A stretch of 39,123 bases of DNA from an uncultured Propionibacterium sp. (GTDB lineage: Bacteria; Actinomycetota; Actinomycetes; Propionibacteriales; Propionibacteriaceae): contig CALHWB010000035.1 in assembly GCA_938036835.1 (NCBI GenBank), forward strand, positions 1-39,123. The letters are read 5' to 3'. Numbering within the stretch: the first letter of the stretch is position 1; every line of letters starts with the position of its first letter. The notes beneath the pieces were generated by a model. It saw only the letters and a list, made by a program, of their open reading frames with translations. It searched no databases and had not been told where the DNA came from. The position numbers and the translations under genes are program-made. Positions 32,979 through 39,123 of this stretch are shown one piece after another.

Positions 32979-33073
32979 GGGTCGGATAGTCACCGGCGAG
33001 CCCGCCGGCGGCCGCCATGTCTCATTCCTCCGCCAACGGTTTGTTGGGGCACGCCGAGTGAACTACGGTGAAC

Positions 33074-33379
33074 ATGACCGAGCCAGATCCAACGGAGGCA
33101 GTCGTGATCCGCAAACACCCCCGCGGTGAGATCATCGCCGTCGAGTTCGTTCTGCCGGCTGACCATCCCTGCGCCCCGGTCAGCGTGGTGGGTAACTTCA
33201 ACGACTGGAACCCCCACCGGCATCCGCTGATCCGCCGGCCGGACGGGTCGATGCGCACCACGGTGCTGAGCCCGGTCGGCACGGTGCTGTATTTCCGCTA
33301 TCTGGGGCAGGGCGGGGCCTGGTTCGACGAACCGGACGCCGACCGAATCGACGAGCACGGCAGCGAGATCGCCGTCTGA
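33074..33379 (+). CDS. Small stand-alone CBM48 (isoamylase N-terminal domain) protein
   Basis: 101 residues from ATG 33074 (GTG 33068 also possible). Almost the whole protein is one CBM48/E-set domain: VEFVLPADHPCAPVSVVGNFNDWNPHRHPL carries the family's FNxWN core, then LYFRYLGQGGAWFDEPDAD. These domains normally sit on glycogen-branching or debranching enzymes or on AMPK-beta and bind alpha-glucan. Alone it may be a glycogen-binding regulator or adaptor. It overlaps the GNAT gene (TGATG). TACGGT (33064-33069) is a possible -10. Confidence 0.8.
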   Translation: MTEPDPTEAVVIRKHPRGEIIAVEFVLPADHPCAPVSVVGNFNDWNPHRHPLIRRPDGSMRTTVLSPVGTVLYFRYLGQGGAWFDEPDADRIDEHGSEIAV

Positions 33380-33666
33380 TGCCCGAACCGGTCTTCCGCG
33401 ATAATCCGGCCGAGTCGCGCTATGAGGCGCTGTTGGGCGACGACCTGATAGGCCAGATCGACTACACCGTCGCTGGCGGTGTGGTCGGTTTCGTCCACAC
33501 CGGCACCTCCGACCGGTACCGCGGGCGGGGGCTGGCCGCCGGGCTGACCGCCTTCGCGCTTGCCGATCTGCGCGACCGGGGACGCAGGGTAGCCCCGCTG
33601 TGCCCGTTCACCGCCGCCTATATCGCAGCGAATCCCCAGTACGCAGATCTGGTTGCCCGCGACTGA
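33379..33666 (+). CDS. Small GNAT-type N-acetyltransferase (NATD1/YidJ-like)
   Basis: 95 residues, the short GNAT branch that lacks much of the usual N-terminal part. The acetyl-CoA loop is YRGRGLAAGL, and GFVHTGTSDRYRGRG, RVAPLCPFTAAYIAANPQYADL agree with the NATD1/YidJ family, including the conserved Cys-Pro-Phe. Its ATG shares a base with the stop of the CBM48 gene, so the two are made together. Substrate unknown. Confidence 0.85.
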   Translation: MPEPVFRDNPAESRYEALLGDDLIGQIDYTVAGGVVGFVHTGTSDRYRGRGLAAGLTAFALADLRDRGRRVAPLCPFTAAYIAANPQYADLVARD

Positions 33667-33817
33667 GGCGGACGAGACCCCGACCGGCGGTGCGCCCGAT
33701 TCGCCGGGGGTTGCAGCGACCGCCATTCCGATGCCCGCCGCCACTCCGGCCGGGTTGTGCGCCCCGGCGGGCCGGCACGTTTCCGGCCCGGTTGCCGAGT
33801 TCGGCTCAGTTGGCGGC

Positions 33818-33823
33818 TAGCAT
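33818..33823 (+). promoter_or_regulatory. Leaderless -10 (TAGCAT) for the second TetR gene
   Basis: TAGCAT ends 6 nt before ATG 33830; TTGCCG at 33793-33798 could be the -35 (19-bp spacing). Confidence 0.5.
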
Positions 33824-33829
33824 CCGCAC

Positions 33830-34456
33830 ATGAGCACCGGCACCGGACCCCTCCGGCGACGCCTGGACGCCCAGACCCGGCGGGCGACGATTCTCGCCGC
33901 GGCCCGGGCGGCCTTCGGTGCGCAACCCTACGAGCAGGTCTCGATGGCCCGGATAGCTGCCGAAGCCGGCGCCTCCGAAGCCTTGCTGTACCGCTACCAT
34001 CCTTCCAAGGCGGCGCTGTTCACCGAAGTGGCTACCGTAATCTGGGGTGAGCTACAGGCCGAACGCCGAGCCAGGGGCGAGTTGCTGCCACCCGGCAGCG
34101 GCTCCCGGGATGTGGTACGGGCCGCACTGGAGACCGAACTGGATCTGATCGCCAGCGGTCAGACCAGGCTGCTCTACACCACCGGGCCGGAGGAAGCGAT
34201 CCGGGGTCTCGATCGCCTGCATGACGAGCAGGCGGCCTGGCTGGCGGCCCTGCCCGGCACACGTCTGGACGAGTACGCGGTGCGCGGTTATCTCGGGTTC
34301 GTCCGGGCCGCCATCGCCTTGTGGATCGCCCGGGATTGCCCAGCCGGCGACCGGGAACGCATCTGCCAGCACGCGCTGACGGCGCTGTTCGGCGACCCGC
34401 GGGCATCCGATTGGGGACGCCATGGGCCACGCCGCAGCAAGTTCGGCCGCCGCTGA
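33830..34456 (+). CDS. TetR family transcriptional regulator
   Basis: 208 residues. HTH region: ILAAARAAFGAQPYEQVSMARIAAEAGASEALLYRYHPSKAAL, the family pattern with YRYxPSK. The basic C-terminus (RHGPRRSKFGRR) is unusual. No divergent neighbour; the nearest genes are the GNAT gene upstream and the pfkB gene downstream, and a hairpin separates it from the latter, so the target is unclear. Confidence 0.88.
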   Translation: MSTGTGPLRRRLDAQTRRATILAAARAAFGAQPYEQVSMARIAAEAGASEALLYRYHPSKAALFTEVATVIWGELQAERRARGELLPPGSGSRDVVRAALETELDLIASGQTRLLYTTGPEEAIRGLDRLHDEQAAWLAALPGTRLDEYAVRGYLGFVRAAIALWIARDCPAGDRERICQHALTALFGDPRASDWGRHGPRRSKFGRR

Positions 34457-34457
34457 A

Positions 34458-34478
34458 CGGTCCGCTGCCAGCGGACCG
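34458..34478 (+). terminator. Terminator hairpin after tetR
   Basis: CGGTCCGCT-GCC-AGCGGACCG, a perfect 9-bp stem with a 3-nt loop directly after the TGA at 34454-34456. The cleanest hairpin in the window. Confidence 0.6.
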
Positions 34479-34630
34479 GCGAGCCGGGTGCGCCTGCCAC
34501 CGCCCGGGCGCCGAATCTGCCGCCCGGCGGTTCGACCGGTCCGCCCACACCGCGGCATCGTGCCTGGCCGGCGAGACCGGCGATCGGCTGCCGGGCAGCG
34601 GGCACCGGGGGGCCGCCGGGCCGCCGCCCC

Positions 34631-34636
34631 TAGGAT
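34631..34636 (+). promoter_or_regulatory. Leaderless -10 (TAGGAT) for the pfkB-family gene
   Basis: TAGGAT ends exactly 6 nt before ATG 34643. Confidence 0.5.
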
Positions 34637-34642
34637 CGGGGT

Positions 34643-35551
34643 ATGGCTCCGGTAGTCGTCTGTGTCGGGTTGACCACCTTCGATTTGGTGCAGCGGGTGG
34701 CCGCGCTGCCGGGCCCCAACCAGAAGGTCGCCGCGGAGCAGCAATGGTACGACGTGGGCGGGCCGGCGGCCAACGCCGCCCGGGTGGCCGCCGCGCTGGG
34801 TTGCCGGGTGCGGCTGGTGACCGCTTTGGGCACCGGACCGTTCGCCGAGCTGGCGGCCCGGCGGCTGACGGGTATCGAGATCGTGGAACTCGCCGGCGCA
34901 GGCCACCGGCTGCCGGTTTCGGCCATCGCCATCACGCCGGACGGTGCGCGCAGCGTGATCTCGCGCAATGCCGCCGGGGCGCAGGTCGCCCCACCCGGTA
35001 CCGGTGTGGTGCGGGACGCCGATGTGGTATTGCACGACGGCCACCTGCTGGCCGCCTCGGTTCGGCTAGGCGCCCAGCACCGTCCCATCCAGCTGCTGGA
35101 TGGCGGCTCCTGGAAACCCGGGCTGGAGCGGCTGCTGCCCAGCCTGGACATCGCGGTGGTCTCGGCCGACTTCGCATTTCCCGGCGGCACACCCGAGCAG
35201 GCTCTGGACCGGTTGAGCGCCCACGGCATTCCCCGGCTGGCCCGGAGCGCCGGGGCCGATCCGGTGGAACTGCGCATCGCCGGGCACCCCAACCGGCGAT
35301 TGCCGGTGCCGCGGGTTGCGGTGGTGGACACCTTAGGCGCCGGAGACGTGCTGCACGGCGCCTTGGCCGCCCGGCTGGCCCGGGGCCGGGATTTCACGAC
35401 CGCCCTTGGCGAAGCGATCCGGCTGGCCAGCCGCTCGGTAGCCGGCCGGGGGTTGACAGGTGTCCTAGCGGAGTTGACCGCCCCGGGCGAGTCGTCTGCC
35501 GACCGCCGGTCGAAGCATCGACCTGCCGGGCCACCCGGGCCACCATGCTGA
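34643..35551 (+). CDS. PfkB family carbohydrate kinase
   Basis: 302 residues, ribokinase fold. N-terminal glycine pair in YDVGGPAANAARVAAALGC, and the C-terminal catalytic motif VVDTLGAGDVLHGAL with base D235. The family phosphorylates sugars (ribose, fructose, 2-keto-3-deoxygluconate, nucleosides). VCVGLTTFDLVQRV near the start resembles sugar-kinase members annotated as ribokinase-like. It could act on the keto-deoxy acid made by the dehydratase 14 kb upstream, but nothing links them. Single gene. Confidence 0.87.
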   Translation: MAPVVVCVGLTTFDLVQRVAALPGPNQKVAAEQQWYDVGGPAANAARVAAALGCRVRLVTALGTGPFAELAARRLTGIEIVELAGAGHRLPVSAIAITPDGARSVISRNAAGAQVAPPGTGVVRDADVVLHDGHLLAASVRLGAQHRPIQLLDGGSWKPGLERLLPSLDIAVVSADFAFPGGTPEQALDRLSAHGIPRLARSAGADPVELRIAGHPNRRLPVPRVAVVDTLGAGDVLHGALAARLARGRDFTTALGEAIRLASRSVAGRGLTGVLAELTAPGESSADRRSKHRPAGPPGPPC

Positions 35552-35877
35552 CACACCGGCGGTATGCCGGAGCCGGCCTGGAACCAGCTGGTCGCCTTAC
35601 TAAAGAGTGTCCGAGTTGCTCACCGTCGTGAGGTCTGCGATCGTCGACGATAGTCAATGGTCGCCCTCGGCGGGCACGACATGTATGAGCGTCGTACCTC
35701 GCGCAGCAGCTACCCAACACGCCGACAACGTGCTACGCTCCCTTTGAGCTTCGGGCACACCGTGTGCTCGTGGTCATACGCTGTAGATATCTCACAGACT
35801 GCATCCGGTGAGCTGGGTCTTACCGGATGTACATACCCCACTAGATTCACGTGAACCCTCACCCCGGAGAGAACACC
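35552..35877 (+). other. Upstream region of the protease gene, lower GC, with small palindromes
   Basis: 326 bp without a gene. It holds ATCGTCGACGAT (35640-35651), a short hairpin CTCAC-CGTC-GTGAG (35619-35632), and GCACAC-C-GTGTGC (35755-35767), a good candidate operator. A leader hairpin follows: CATCCGGTGAG (35802-35812) with CTTACCGGATG (35819-35829), one G-U pair, 6-nt loop. A ribosome site (CGGAGAG) precedes ATG 35878. Composition is less GC-rich than the flanks. Confidence 0.45.
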
Positions 35878-37020
35878 ATGACCCGGTTCCGCAACATACC
35901 CATCACCTTCGCAGCTCTCGCCTCGGCGGCCGTCCTCCTGCTCTCGACCGCGACATCGGCATCCGCCGCGCCGGTACCAGAGAACCCGGACGAAGACTCC
36001 GCCAGTTCCTCGACGGCCGTCGTCGCTCCCACCACGTTCGGGCGGTCTGCCACGACGATCCACCCCGACTCCGCGTCTAGTGAGACGACGACCGAGCTGA
36101 CTGCCCAAGACTCAGAGGTCCTCGCCTACTGGACACCAGAACGGCTCGCTTCGGCCGTCCCCTACGAATCTCCGACGGTTGACGCCGCGATCTCTCAATC
36201 CACTGAGGAACCGGCAGTCGCAGCACCAACCGGGCCGGAGGGATCGACGCCCCCGGCATCGCCACTGGAAGAACTGTCTTCCGCGACACGTTCCGAAGGC
36301 ACGGTCCTCGCCGAAGACCACGCCGCAGAGATCGGCCCCCTAGCCATGCCCGTGACCAATTTCCCGAATACAAACGGGAAACTCTTCTTCAACGGCTACG
36401 GCACGAACAACGCATACTGCTCGGCATCGGCACTGAACACCGACACGAAACGAGTCATCATCACAGCCGGCCACTGCGTCTATGACAGCGGCGCGTGGAA
36501 GCAGAACGTTGTCTTCGTCCCCAACTACGACATCCGTAACGCCGACCCCGATCCGGTAGGGATTTGGACCGTACACACGCTGCGCACATTCAATTCATGG
36601 ATCAACAACGGTGATCTCACCCATGACGTTGGCATGGCCACGTTGAACAACGGGGGCGATAACAATCAGCGCATCGTCGACGCGGTCGGCGGCCACGGAA
36701 TGGCTTGGAATGGCTCCTACGCATTCGACGTGTCAATATTCGGATACCCGAGCAACAAGACCAACCCGAGTGGGCGATACACGATGTGGGCCTGCTGGGG
36801 CACCACATTCCAGTCAGGCAAACGTGACTCCATCAAGGGCTGCGCGTTCGGGCCGGGCGCTTCGGGAGGTCCGTGGCTCTACGATTTCGACAACGCGTCG
36901 GGGCTCGGGTATGTCAAATCGGTGACATCGACATGGAACAGATTAACCGGACAAAACTGGGCTCCCTATTTCACCAGCGACATGAAGGCGCTGAAGGACG
37001 CAACGAACGGAGACTGGTAG
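35878..37020 (+). CDS. Secreted trypsin-like (glutamyl endopeptidase-type) serine protease
   Basis: 380 residues. Sec signal peptide: MTRFRN, a hydrophobic stretch, then SASAAPVP. A Ser/Thr/Glu-rich pro-region spans about 35-150, and the catalytic domain follows with triad H199 (ITAGHCVYD), D250 (LTHDVGMATL) and S329 (GPGASGGPW). Cysteine pairs near 181/200 and in WACWGT...KGCAF could form disulphides. It is a Gram-positive exported peptidase, probably made as a zymogen. The coding sequence uses more A/T at third positions than the neighbours, which hints at transfer. Its TAG overlaps the GTG of the lipoprotein gene. Confidence 0.9.
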   Translation: MTRFRNIPITFAALASAAVLLLSTATSASAAPVPENPDEDSASSSTAVVAPTTFGRSATTIHPDSASSETTTELTAQDSEVLAYWTPERLASAVPYESPTVDAAISQSTEEPAVAAPTGPEGSTPPASPLEELSSATRSEGTVLAEDHAAEIGPLAMPVTNFPNTNGKLFFNGYGTNNAYCSASALNTDTKRVIITAGHCVYDSGAWKQNVVFVPNYDIRNADPDPVGIWTVHTLRTFNSWINNGDLTHDVGMATLNNGGDNNQRIVDAVGGHGMAWNGSYAFDVSIFGYPSNKTNPSGRYTMWACWGTTFQSGKRDSIKGCAFGPGASGGPWLYDFDNASGLGYVKSVTSTWNRLTGQNWAPYFTSDMKALKDATNGDW

Positions 37021-37460
37021 TGCCTAGGCGGTGGACCTTGCGAATAGCTGCGATGGCGGGGGCCATGATAGCGACAACCATCCTTTCGGGCTGCTCAGGC
37101 TCCGGGTCATCCCCGGATGCGGGGTCCACCGCCACACAACCGGCCCAGACCGGCAGTGCCGCGCCCCAGCCCCAGACCATGGCATCACGCGATGACCTGA
37201 TATCGCCGCGTGCGCTGGCCTGGGACTCGTGGCGCGAACAGACACCGACCACCATCGAACTCAGCTTCCTCGCCGGGCCGGCAGCGTGTACGGGCATTCA
37301 CGTCGATATCACGGAGACGGCGGAAGATGTCACGATCGACCTGACAGAGGGCTCCCTACCCGGTAGCACCGACTGCAAGGCAATCGCCCTGGCGACAACG
37401 ACCACAGTCGATCTGGCCCAGCCGCTCAACGACAGGCAGGTTCGCCAATCCGCCGGATAA
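37020..37460 (+). CDS. Small lipoprotein coupled to the protease gene
   Basis: 146 residues from GTG 37020, sharing one base with the protease stop (TAGTG). Lipobox ILSGC (C25), then a Ser/Gly/Thr/Gln linker (about 26-62) and a folded part with two cysteines (ACTGIHVDITETAEDV ... STDCKAI) and ending in LAQPLNDRQV. This pattern appears in other actinobacterial lipoproteins of unknown role. Coupling suggests it helps, anchors or restrains the exported protease. It shares the lower-GC composition. Confidence 0.75.
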   Translation: MPRRWTLRIAAMAGAMIATTILSGCSGSGSSPDAGSTATQPAQTGSAAPQPQTMASRDDLISPRALAWDSWREQTPTTIELSFLAGPAACTGIHVDITETAEDVTIDLTEGSLPGSTDCKAIALATTTTVDLAQPLNDRQVRQSAG

Positions 37461-37695
37461 GACCACGATGGCGGTGAGCCCGCGACAATCCAATAGCTGT
37501 GCGAATCGCTTCGCCCCTGGCCGACGACTTCGATGCCGGCGGTCGCGCCTCGCTCGGGCCAGCAGGGCGGCACACGGGCACGGTTTCCGTTTCCGTGCAT
37601 GCGCCTCGGCGTAGGCTGCCGGGCACTGCTCCCACCGGGCCTCGGCGGTCGGGTCATTGCGGCAGCCTGCGTCACCCAACTCGCCGATTGAGTTC
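37461..37695. other. Gap between lipoprotein and mannosyltransferase genes
   Basis: No supported gene. Open frames here overlap real genes or have no start and family match. The GC content climbs back to the level of the rest of the window across this stretch, so a transfer boundary may lie here. Confidence 0.4.
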
Positions 37696-37727
37696 CAGAC
37701 CGGCGGCTCGGCCGAGCCGCCGGTCTG
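37696..37727 (-). terminator. 32-bp perfect palindrome after the mannosyltransferase gene
   Basis: Half-site CAGACCGGCGGCTCGG (37696-37711) followed by its exact complement (37712-37727), CGGCCG centre, 39 nt past the minus-strand stop. The longest of three such palindromes. Confidence 0.55.
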
Positions 37728-37766
37728 CTGCCGGGCGAGGGCACCGGCGGTGGTTCCCGGCCGGGC

Positions 37767-38867
37767 TCAGGACGCCCAGCCCCCGCTGCCAAAGCACAGC
37801 GCCCACCAGGCCAGCAGCACCAGGTCGGCGACCAGCAGCACCGCCCAGCCAAGCCCCACCAACCGCCGGGCGTTCCGGCCGCCGGGCCGCCAGGAGACCA
37901 GGCCAGCCAGCAGGCCACACAGCGGGAACCACAGCAGCACGGCCCGGTTCACCGACAGGAACCAGCCGGAACAGCTCAGCGTGATCACGTTCGCCGCCAG
38001 CCAGGCGGCTTCGGCCCAGCGCCGCCGCACCAGACACCAGGCCAAGGTCAGGTAGCCGGCCGCGACCGAGACGATTTCCAGCCGGAACATCACCGGCACC
38101 TCGGGCCGGCCGGGCCAGTACGATTCCGCGGTCATCGGCAGCGTCGCCTGCAACGCATCCCACGGCCACGACAGGCTGCGCTGCCAGCCGGCGCCCTGGG
38201 CGGAATACCAGGCCGTCCACGATCCGGTCAGGTGGTGCAGGAAGACTGCATAGCCGGCCAGTACCGCTGCGGGCAGCAGCAGCCAGCAGGCGTCGGCGAA
38301 TCGCGCGCGCCAGGCCCGGCTGGCCTGGCAGACTGCCAGAGCACCCAGCCCGGCGATCAGGAATAGGCCGGAGATCCGCAGCGTGCAGGCCAACGCCGCC
38401 AGCAGCCCGGCTTGGGCCCAGCGCCCGGTGTCGGCCCGCTGCCAGGCCCAGAAGGCGGCGGCGGCGAAGAACGGTTCGGTATAGGGCACCGCGGTGAAGA
38501 CGGTCATCGGCAGCAGCAGCCAGATGCACGCGGCACCGCTGCCGGCGATCCGGCAGACCGCCCAGGCGGCCAATGCCGAAGCGACCTGGGCCAGGATCGC
38601 GGTGCCCACCACCATCGGCAGGCCCACCGCCTGCAGTAGCCGCATCAGCCCGGGCAGCCCCCAGAAAAACGCCACATCGCTCGGGTTGGCGTAGCCGAGT
38701 TCGGCGATCGCGGTGTAGTGGCCCACGTCCCAGTTGGACAGCACCTGGGTCAAGGTGACGCCCTTGGTGTGCACCAGATATGCGGCTGCCGCGATCAGGA
38801 TGGCCCGGGTGACCAGCCAGGTGAAGATCACCGGCCGCATATCGTTTCGGATCGCGGTGGAACTCAT
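37767..38867 (-). CDS. PigV-like (GT76) polyprenol-dependent mannosyltransferase, membrane protein
   Basis: 366 residues with about ten hydrophobic segments. The first luminal loop carries NWDVGHYTAIAELGYA, the WD-x2-HY-x2-IA-x2-GY motif of PigV/GT76 family transferases, and FFWGLPGL...AVPYTEPFF follows, typical of the same family. It would add mannose from a polyprenol carrier to a glycolipid or surface glycan on the outer face. ATG 38867. No partner glycosylation gene is in the window. Confidence 0.8.
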   Translation of the reverse strand: MSSTAIRNDMRPVIFTWLVTRAILIAAAAYLVHTKGVTLTQVLSNWDVGHYTAIAELGYANPSDVAFFWGLPGLMRLLQAVGLPMVVGTAILAQVASALAAWAVCRIAGSGAACIWLLLPMTVFTAVPYTEPFFAAAAFWAWQRADTGRWAQAGLLAALACTLRISGLFLIAGLGALAVCQASRAWRARFADACWLLLPAAVLAGYAVFLHHLTGSWTAWYSAQGAGWQRSLSWPWDALQATLPMTAESYWPGRPEVPVMFRLEIVSVAAGYLTLAWCLVRRRWAEAAWLAANVITLSCSGWFLSVNRAVLLWFPLCGLLAGLVSWRPGGRNARRLVGLGWAVLLVADLVLLAWWALCFGSGGWAS

Positions 38868-39123
38868 GCCTCGAATCGCGGCAGATCCGCGCCCGGTGGG
38901 ATGCCCGGGCCAGCCGCGGCCGGCCTGGCCTGGGCGGCGCTAGCCTGGGCGGCATTCCTGGCGCCGCCAGGCATATCGGCCGCACTCGGTGGGTCGCCCG
39001 CACCGGCCAGCCGGCCTGGGGGTTTGTGCCCACCGGGGGCCTGGGTTCCGGCCGGCCCGCTGCCTGGGAGTCTCCAACTCTTGATCTGAAAACTCTTGTC
39101 CTAAGCTAAGGTTGTAGCGAACG
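38868..39123. other. Upstream region at the right edge, AT-rich at its end
   Basis: 256 bp with no supported gene. The final 50 bp are AT-rich, with a direct repeat AACTCTTG at 39077-39084 and 39091-39098 and TTGATC (39081-39086) followed 15 bp later by TAAGCT (39102-39107). This may be a promoter for a plus-strand gene beyond the window. Confidence 0.3.

Noticed and set aside
37465..37680. Gene remnant before the terminator palindrome
   Set aside because: Short stretches look coding-like, but no start, ribosome site or family match is visible.
39077..39123. DtxR/IdeR or heat-shock (HAIR/CIRCE) operator at the right edge
   Set aside because: The CCTAAGCTAAGG stretch and the AACTCTTG repeats do not fit either consensus.
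1..39123. CRISPR arrays, transposases, integrases, rRNA
   Set aside because: No regularly spaced repeats, DDE or tyrosine-recombinase motifs or rRNA sequence were seen on either strand.

Overview
The window is chromosomal DNA from a high-GC actinobacterium. The evidence is a mycothiol-type MshA/MshB gene pair, TANNNT -10 boxes followed directly by start codons (leaderless genes), many GTG starts, and actinobacterial versions of NadE, IlvE and NAD(P)H-quinone dehydrogenase. A very large Fe-S acyl-CoA dehydratase activase protein and a CoA-transferase point to an anaerobic or facultatively anaerobic lineage. Propionibacteriales is my guess, not something the sequence proves. I see no rRNA, tRNA, CRISPR array, insertion sequence or prophage. 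Almost all of it is ordinary chromosomal metabolism, with one or two patches of foreign-looking base composition.

Layout. 1-4126 (minus, runs off the left edge): a giant protein with two BcrA/BadF-type activase domains and a DUF2229/2-hydroxyacyl-CoA-dehydratase half, divergent from a TetR gene (4286). 4924-6141: a lipoprotein of the PQQ-type sugar dehydrogenase fold. 6239-9660 (minus): acyl-CoA ligase overlapping a KstD-like flavoprotein. 9824: ribose-phosphate pyrophosphokinase. 10836-12862 (minus): overlapping MshA-like and MshB-like genes. 13076 (minus): DUF817 membrane protein. 14088-16132: NCS1 permease overlapping a cysteine hydrolase. 16518: propionate-CoA-transferase-like enzyme behind a promoter carrying a LacI-type palindrome. 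18325: nagA. 19681: sugar-acid dehydratase (IlvD/Edd family). 21481 (minus): lipoprotein. 22521: hexose-6-phosphate epimerase-like protein. 23430 (minus): YbjQ-like protein. 23958: glutamine-dependent NAD synthetase. 26208: NAD(P)H-quinone dehydrogenase. 27661: branched-chain aminotransferase. 28884: tandem-domain phosphofructokinase that strongly resembles the eukaryotic enzyme.

The right end is more mixed: a 610-bp intergenic region (GC-rich and foldable on the left, AT-rich on the right), a solitary AAA-type ATPase (31723), a tiny CBM48 protein overlapping a GNAT protein (33074-33666), TetR (33830), PfkB kinase (34643), a lower-GC patch with a secreted serine protease overlapping a small lipoprotein (35878-37460), and a GT76/PigV-like mannosyltransferase (minus, 37767).

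Together the genes cover carbohydrate and amino-sugar entry (nagA, pfkB, PFK, epimerase, sugar-acid dehydratase), CoA-ester chemistry (activase protein, FadD, CoA-transferase), cofactor supply (NAD, PRPP, mycothiol) and cell-surface functions (lipoproteins, protease, mannosyltransferase). The points most worth a second look are the animal-like PFK, the all-in-one activase/dehydratase protein, the exact -10/N6/start architecture shared by about ten genes, the LacI-type operator with a long structured leader upstream of the CoA-transferase, and the foreign-looking protease/lipoprotein pair.
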